From: Aurelia coerulea
Lineage: Eukaryota > Cnidaria > Scyphozoa > Semaeostomeae > Ulmaridae
Assembly (NCBI GenBank): GCA_039566865.1
Contig: CM076954.1
Location: forward strand, 17,198,001 to 17,262,000
Direction of reading: 5' to 3'
DNA: 64,000 nucleotides
Shown piece after piece: positions 25,701 through 34,700 of this stretch. Made by a program: the position numbers and the translations under genes. The notes under the pieces were generated by a model, which saw nothing but the letters and a program-made list of their open reading frames with translations, did not search any database and was not told the origin of the DNA. Position 1 is the first letter of the stretch. Each line of letters begins with the position of its first letter.

Positions 25701-28700
25701 GTTTCTTCAAATCACAACTGCATCAACCCCTGTTGTGGAGGGAAGAGGAATAGAGTAGCAACGTTGTACACATTTATTTTGATCCTTGAAGCATGATCAA
25801 AATATCTGCACATGGAGAAATTTTCAAGAAAATCAAATTGAAGTTATTTTTAAAATGCTGTTGAAAGCCCTAAGCTGCAAAGCGTTTTAAAAACAGGTAT
25901 TACCAAAGAAAATAAGTTTAAAGGCAGAAACACCGCAATACAACAAAAACAACAGCAAATGGTTGAATAAATTTTATGCCAATATTTCGTCCTGCCATGC
26001 AGGACTTCTTCAGGGCTGTAATGTGTTTACCAAAGAAACCGTTCTTTTTGCAGGTAGAAACTGCATCATTTTGGAATACCTTCGTCATGGCAACTTGCAG
26101 GTATTCTTACGGAAATCACGTGGCTACTATGGTTCAAATGAGTGTGAACTGCATACGTCAGTCTTAAGCGCAAATCAGTTATTGCAGTTTTGCTTCATGA
26201 TTGCAGATGGAATGAATCATATATCTTCTCAAAATGTATGATATTTTTACCAAATTTTCAATGTTGACCATATTTCAAAATTTTTAGAAGAAGTCTTCGT
26301 GTGGTACAGAGCGCGAACCTTTATTGGGTGACGGAATAAAATTGCTGGGCATCTTCCTCTGACATTGTTCACAGCTCAGGCAGGGCCTTATCTGAGGATG
26401 TTCTTATCAATGTCAGAAGAAACTTTCAAAATTTTATCAACAAGGGCAGATTTTGTAATAAAATACCAGCAGTTGCGTTTGATTGACACCTCAATTCAAC
26501 GCGATTAGCGACTGCAGACAAAGGAAATTCTCTCAACCACAAATTCAAAACAAACAAAGCCGCAAGAGTTTTTCTGAAACCCAAGTAGCTAGCGTGCTCG
26601 TTGTGCATTCCAAAAATTTTTTTTAAGAGCAAACATGAACATATATCGAAAGAAGAAGGATACATCTGCACAACTACCTCGGACATTTTATTTCTTTGGC
26701 TCAGAAGCCGACTAGGAGGCGATTAAATTCTCTTTTTTTTGGGTGTAATTAAAACACTTACTGCTCAGCTTCTGAACCAAAGAAATAAAATGCCGAGGTA
26801 GATGTGCAGATATTTTCTTCTTCTTTCGATATATGCTCAAGTTTGCTCTTGAAAACAATTCCTGGAATGCACAACGAGTGAGCAAGCTACGTGGGTTTCA
26901 GAGAAACTTTTGCGGCTTTGTTTGTTTTGAATTACTGGTTGAGAGAATTTCCTGTGTCTGCGATCGCTAATCGCTTTGAATTGCGGTGTGAATCAAAGCG
27001 AAATTGTGCTATTACCTTACCAAATCTGACGATGTTCTTGTAAGTGTGAGAAGAAACTGTCAACAATTGATCCGCATGCCCAGCGAATTCTCACGCTTCA
27101 ATTTCAGAAGTAATTTGAAAAGCAAAATTATGATAGGCCCCTGGCAGGTGCAATGTAAATGAAAATACGACATCACCCTCATCCATGATTTTGCCGATAA
27201 ATGGGTATATTTCAAGCAAAATCCTAAGACATAGATTTTTCAAGATATTTTGCTTAAAAAGTCTCCCAGATTTTTCAAAGAGATTAGTGATATCATTTCC
27301 ATGTACACCAGAAAATCTCCCAAACTATATTTAATCTTGGCCTGAAACAATTTGATTACCTGAGTTTTTTGGGATCCTACTGTTGTCAACAATCAGATAC
27401 CAGTAAAGAGAAAGGTAATAAAATGCAACAATCCCAAACCTTCATCTCAGAATCAGTATTTGTACTATAAAGTATCTTTAGGGTTGAATGATATTCCTTT
27501 AAAAGGGGGCTGTCATCGAACATTATCCGTGATAAGGGGTCTTATCGCCAACTAAGCAGTCAGAGAAAAGGGTATTCTATGAAATCACATTGACAAGTGT
27601 GGTGTCCCTTTTAGTATTGAATTGCACCCACCGGAGATAGAGCATACCATGCTGAAAGCTTTTTATGAGATACTTTTCACATCCTACCATATGGCAAATG
27701 ACAGTTTCGCTTATGGAAACAATTTTCAGGTTTTGTACCACATTTTTACCAAGTAGAAGTATTGTATGATATGTAGCTTTTATGAAGAAATAGCAAGCAA
27801 ATGGTAGATGAAGCTAAAAGGAATTCCAGTTGCTGGTCGAATAAGATTATGAGAAACACACTTATGGATTCATTCTAAATTAGGCCATAAAGCTACTTCT
27901 TGGTTGATCAGGATCCCGAAAATAGACAACATCAGATTTCAGCCGAAAATTAAAATGGAACATTTCACAGGCCAAAAACTCGGTACCTTTGTTGCTGGTC
28001 TTCAAGTATTTTGCATCAAACTTTGTTCAGATCTGCAGCCGTTTTTCTATAACGAGAAAGTCGTCAAACGTATGGCCACTAGCAATCTTGTGAATGCAAC
28101 GATTTCTTGAATATTCTGCATGTACGGAAGCTCCATCTGTGACTTGTTTATATATTAACGAATGACGTACCAAATTGTAGGTCATTCATCGTGATCTTGC
28201 ATGCAGAAACATCCTGGTTGGTACATCAAATGGCCAATATGTCTGCAAAATATGTGATCTAAGTCATGCACTCCAGTTGAATGACATTGATGGTTTCTAC
28301 CAAAGAGCTGTTCAGGTAGGTACTCCCGTAACACACCGTCTGTTATTTTTTTTATGTTAACATTTGGTTTTTTCGAGTGCAGCACCGATTGTTTAATTTG
28401 TTCGGTCGCAAGTGCAAGTAAAAGTCACGAATGCAAAGCGTCAGCATTATTGAAAGTTGCATTCCATGATCCTAATTTTAGTGTTTTTGAACCAAGGCCC
28501 ATATTGCATAGCCCCATATAGTACTTCTTTGCTCTGCCTCTCATAATTCTTACTGTGAATATAATTTTGACAGAAGGGAATAGCAGAAGTTCTAGAGATA
28601 AAAAAGTGGCTTAAGATCGAGAGTTGGATAACTTGCACTCCATAGACCTGCTTCACAGGGGCAGATGACTAGTGACTGGTGACAAATGACATTTGAGATA

Positions 28701-31700
28701 TGATATTTGCATTTTTTTGCATATAATTTTATCATCTTTTTGTGCTTCATCCAGGAAAAATTGCCAGTAAAATGGATGGCTTACGAATCATTATTTCAAG
28801 GGATCTTCAGAGTTAAAAGTGATGTGTAAGTGATGCAACAAATTGAGTTATATACATTTCAGCTATTCTGCAAAACAATTTGAACCAAACGGCATTCTTA
28901 TCCATTTTGCAGGAATTCAAGGAATTTTCGAATGTGCATAAGAATGATAGAAGCTCTAAAGCCACTTTTTCAGTAATTTATTTATGTGGGCTGAAAGGAT
29001 TTCCAGCCGTCTAAAGCTAATTTAGGTCCACTATGCATGCCTGATGGAACTCCTAGGTTAACGTTCCTTCCGAAGGATGGCGAATTGAGTTGCGAGGTCA
29101 GGCCTCCGAGTGGTCACCGATCCGGGGTTTGACCTCACTCGATCGAACTTAACTTCAGTCACCTGACGGAAGCCGTTTAAGCCGCTCGGCCACTCACCCC
29201 ACTAAACCCACCCCACTCTGGTGAAAATTTCATATCTTATACCGTGTGCGCCAAAATAAAACTATGCGCGTTTGGCAGGCCACAATAAATCGTACACTGG
29301 ATCGATTTTGAAGATTTATGTCTTAGTCTTTAGCAGAAAGCCTGAATTAGATACTGAACATTTTTGCAAATCTTCCTTTCTCAGTTTTTAGAGCCAAAAG
29401 CCAGTTTCTTAAAATTTTCGTTTTCGAAAACATTGAAAACGATCAAAAATTTAAATCAAATTTAAAAGACTCAACATGAATGAACAAAGAGAAAACGTTT
29501 TCAGGGTGATTTGGGGGTTCAGTACGAACTCTCGTACAGCAGATTACAATTAGTCAATTTTCAAATCCCGAATCACCACGAACAAGTTCTCTCTTTGTTC
29601 ATTCATGTCGATTCTTTAGAAAACTTGATCGATGTTTTTTTATCGTTTTAGTGTTTTCGAAAACTAAAATTTTAAGAAACTCGCTTCTAGCTCTAAAAAC
29701 TGAAAACGAAAAAATTTGCAAAAAATCTCAGTATTTAATTCAGGCTTTCTGCTAAAGATTAAATAATAAATCTTTAAAATCGGACCAGTGTACGACTTGT
29801 TGTGGCCTGCCACACGTGCCTAGTTTATTTTGGCGCACCCGGTAGATGTGCTCACATTTACGATATTTCAAATTTCCAGGTGGTCATTTGGTGTGGCTCT
29901 GTATGAAATATTTACAGTTGGTAAGTTTAGTTACCTTTAAACATCATGTAGATTCCCTCTAGTCTATATATCACTTTCGATGAAATTATCTCAGAATGAC
30001 AAGAAAAACTCATGGGAAATTCGGTCACAATGAATTGTTGTTATTCTACAATGAAAGATGGAGAGAAAACATCCATGTTTGTGGAAGTGTTCACACTGAT
30101 TGTCACCAAAATGGCACAATGACTTAGGTGATTGAAAACACACTGGATCAAGCTATAGAAATAGAGGTTTCTGAAACGCTCCAACGATAAGCAATGATTT
30201 TCACAAAACCGGAAAAATATGAAAGCACAAAAACGGATACTTTTGGCTCCATATTTGTAATAAGTTGGATCAATGTGAACGGATGTTTTTTGCCCTCTGT
30301 TTTGTAAAAAAGAAGCAATGTGAACAGTAAGCTTAGATGCATCAAGAACAGATCATAACAAAAACGGGGCCCGAGTGAACATAGGCCAGTTTTCAGTCAG
30401 TAGACTTCCAAGCGGACAGAATCTTACACAGTCAAAAGTCATTGAACCTTAAATTTCTATTCACTTGCAAAGCAACATTTTCTGTCTTGAATAATAGAAT
30501 TTCCGGCCATTCGGAAGGAGAAAGTTGCTTTTGGTCGTTTATTCGAGTTTCGAAAGTTGAGCAGAGCCATTCATTTTATATTGTTTAAAGTAGAATTTCA
30601 CTTCTAGCTTTCAAAATTAGGAAGAATTTGAAATCCACCCTATTCTACATGGGTAAATCAAGCACCATTTTATCATCCCCCCCCCCAGATTTTCTAAGTA
30701 ACTCCACATGATCTGTTTCTAGGTAACGCAAAACAACGGAAATTTGCTGATTTTGGCTCTTTTCCTAAAAACGTAAAAGATGAATCAATAACTTTAAAGC
30801 TATAGATATGATACATATTGATTGTTCTTTATAAAAAACTATCTAAAATATTGTTTTTTTGAATTCTATTGTTATAAAAACTGTCCATCAAAGTTATGCT
30901 TGATAGCCAAGCAAATTAGCTGATGCCTTTTTCCCTTGTAAAGGACAAGTCCGGGGTTAGTATGATTGGTGATAAAGTACAAGATAATACTGATATGAAT
31001 GATGTATGATAATTTTTCCACTATTTTGCGCCTTCCCCTTGTGAAATTACGTATTCAAATAAGCAATTTGAGTGAAGTGACGTCATATCGCGCAAAATAA
31101 ACTAGGATGTGCGATTGTTTTTTTGCCTCTTTGTCGTTGCAAGCCTCTTTATCGTGTTATCGTGCCATTTTCAATGCCCGATCACTGAAACCAGCGGTCG
31201 GCCATTTTGTCTTACTATTTTGCAGCGATAAATAGCTTCATGGATTGAAAATGAAACAGCAGCCTCCAATGTCATGGCTCTCGTGAAAATTCCGATAGTC
31301 CTCGGAGAGTTCCACTATTTCTGACCTCACAGAAATGATTTCTTACCTCACGTCAAGATACTTATCAGTGCAAAATAGAAAGACAAAATGGCCGACCGCT
31401 TGTTTCAGTCAACAGGCATATTTGGTCTTCTGAAGGCCATAGCTCCATCATTTTTCAACGGATTTTTACGGGGATGGTTGTAAACTTTAATTGAATATCT
31501 GATGAGCAACATCTTGCAAAAGTTTGGCGAGAATCTTTTGCCGTTTTGTTGCAATCTTCAGGTAAACGGGGCACAATTTTTTTGGGACACCCTGTATGTG
31601 TCGAAACAAGAGTAGTACATATATCAGATGAAAATGGACTTCAAGACAAACTGATTGGTACCAATAGCATTGAGATCAGATGCGTACGAGGCAAGTTATA

Positions 31701-34700
31701 TACATGTTTAGTGATTTTCTGAGAGACCTGTTGCGAAATATGGGCATACAATAGTCACGTGACCATTCACATAATTTGATGCAATATCAAATTTCATTGA
31801 AAGTTACCCAAGTTCGAGCCTTCTATCACGTTTAGTTTTAAGAGCAATTACAGGAAGTTTGGTTGGGGTTCCTTTTTTGCCCCCTCCTAGGGTTACATAG
31901 CTGATAATATTCCGATACTCAGTCACAACGCATTCATTTCATCCGCAGGTGATACCCCTTATCCACTTTTCAAGTCGAAAGAGATAGCTTTGCAAATAAG
32001 AAATGGTTACCGAATGTCTAAACCACCGCACTGTTCGGTTGAATTGTAAGTGTATTAAAGTTTTAGAAACATGTCTTTTTAAATATTTTATGCAAAAGAA
32101 TTAGCAGTGCTTATAATCATGCTATATTTCGATGCATCACGTTACCAAGACAATGAGTGGTAATTACCTCTATACTGTGCCCCAAAAAAGTGTGTCTCAT
32201 TAGTGCAGAGGCATTTGAAAAGTTGTAACTTTAGGATAGGCACAGGGACCGCGGAGCAAAATTTCGATTTGGGGGGCTAAAAAGTAGAAAGATTTTCCTG
32301 ACCACGCCCTCTACTTTGGCTATAAATGTGACCAACGCCCTTTTTATGACAAGAAACGCCCGGCAAAAGATATTCATTTGTAGCTTATTTAACCACTAAA
32401 ATCCTACTGTAAATCGCCATAAAATGTGAAAATAGTTTGCAGTTTATAGTACGTCTAACATTTGATAGCGAAGGCTCAAGGACCACGCAGCATCATGAAG
32501 CTAAATATCTCTTGGAATTATTTCATTTTAAGAAATAGATGATATGGCAACATAACATAACGCTTCTGTACTTTCAGAGTAAAACATTTTAACACAACAG
32601 AACCTAATAACGCGAACATTGTTTATTCTGAGTAAGTTTGTAACATCATGAATCTATATTTTAATAAAATTTCCGAAAATTTCGTATCCTGTTCTCGTTT
32701 CTATTGATGAAAAAAGTTGCAACTTCGATATTTTTATTCTATCTGTCCTTTGTTTGTGATTATGAAGAATTACTAAATTGTTGAGCCATTCTTGACCGAA
32801 GCCAAGTTTTTAGACGCCTTTCTAAAGAGGTTGACACTCAGCAGGGTTGACACTCAGCAGTTTATAAATTTGGACAATTTTACTAATTAGCAATCTTTGG
32901 GCAACTGGAATTTGCTTTTAAAACATCCAGATATCACGAAAGTGATCGATCTAAAAGTTTCAATATTTCAAGCTATGGTAACAGCAACGAAACATTGCTT
33001 GCATTAACGAAGTTAACCAGAAGAGATTCAAGGTTTTTTGAAGAAATAAAGCTGGGCTGGTTGAACCTCTCATTGATTGCTTCAGCTATGAGATCAATGC
33101 CCGGGGGGGGGGGGGGGTACAGGACTTGTGGATGGACGACGGGGTCTGCCGCCCGGTTTTCAGAAAGCTACCCTCTTCTAATTACTGAAACTTGTCAAAC
33201 TTGCTTTTGATACCCACTTTTATGATGCATTTTGGCGGAAACTGCCCATTTTAACCATTTTTTGCGATTTTTAGCGAAACCCCACCCATGTTTATGGAAA
33301 ATCTGCCGAAAAAGGACCCTTCTTTAGAAAATTTTGGGCCTAAAAACCCACCCATATGGGCGGCACATACCCGTACCCTGAACATGCTTTGTACCCCCCC
33401 CCCCACGGGGATCAATGCCTCAAAATAAATTCTTCTGTAATGATACTGTTCTGTTTGAGGAAACTCCCTGACGCCCTACCTATTTCAAAGCGAACAGGTA
33501 CTCGAAAAACTAGAAAATCTATTTTATTCTTTCTTATGTGTGAAATAGGGTAAATACTGCTGCTTATGTAAAACACAACACTATTGACTCTGTTTGAATT
33601 TGTTAACAGTTGAGACTGACTACACGTATTTTTTTATAAGAAACTAAGAATTTGGGCCAGTACTGGAAGTTTCTTAAAATTATCAGATTTTGAGTACTCA
33701 GAGTTTCTTACGAGTTTCTTAGAGGTTCCATAACAATCTTCATGTTCACTACCTGTGCCCTCGTGAACATTTCAAAACAAGGTCTTTTAAGCCTTTCCAA
33801 TGTTTAGACATTACTCAAGTACCTTACGAGTAATATGATACAGGAAACAAGTGAAAATAAATTAAAATATGTTGAGGATTTCTTTTATCAAAATAAATAG
33901 TTTCTTAGCTTATATTTTCCCAGTACTGGAGTTTCTTAATTTTTTGGCGATCTGAGAGTTGAGTTTCTTATAAGCAGTTTCTTATAAAAAAAATACGTGT
34001 ATCCAGCAATCGTTGGAACTCTAGTCTTGTGAATACTATTAACTTTGAACTTTCTGTTATCTCGTGCAAGTTAAAATCATTGGGAACATAAACCATGTTT
34101 TGATTGCTTCTTGGATCATTTTCAGATTAGGTTCCCTTTAAATTGAAATAATTATTATCTTACAGGTATGAGATCATGATGAAGTGTTGGAATAATGATG
34201 CAAACTTGAGACCCAGTTTTTCAAATCTCAAAGATACATTTCAGGAATTGCTTTCCAAGGCTAACGTGAGTGTTTCTACTGTTGAATTTCGAATTCATGT
34301 TTTCAATTGCAAGCATAATATCGACATACCTATGCTATAAAAATGTCTAATTTAATTTTTGCGTGTTCCACTCAATTCATGTAGAAGTTTGATGTAAGTG
34401 TTCCATTCGATTTTTGTAGAAGTTTGATGCAAATCGGAGACTGCGGGCACGTACTTTTGGTAAGAACTCTTACATCAACAATTTAGTAAATTTCTAGGGG
34501 AAATTTCAGAAAGGAAGGCAAATGTAAATGTTCACGAATCAAATTTGTTCAGTTTTTATTTGGTTGTATAGAATGCAATTATTCAAACAGGTATTTATTT
34601 TACTGAAGCAACTTTTGTTTTACAAACAAAATTTAACTGACTTATCATTTTTTCAACTGCGATTTTGACCATGACATTAATGACCCTTCTTCGACAACCT

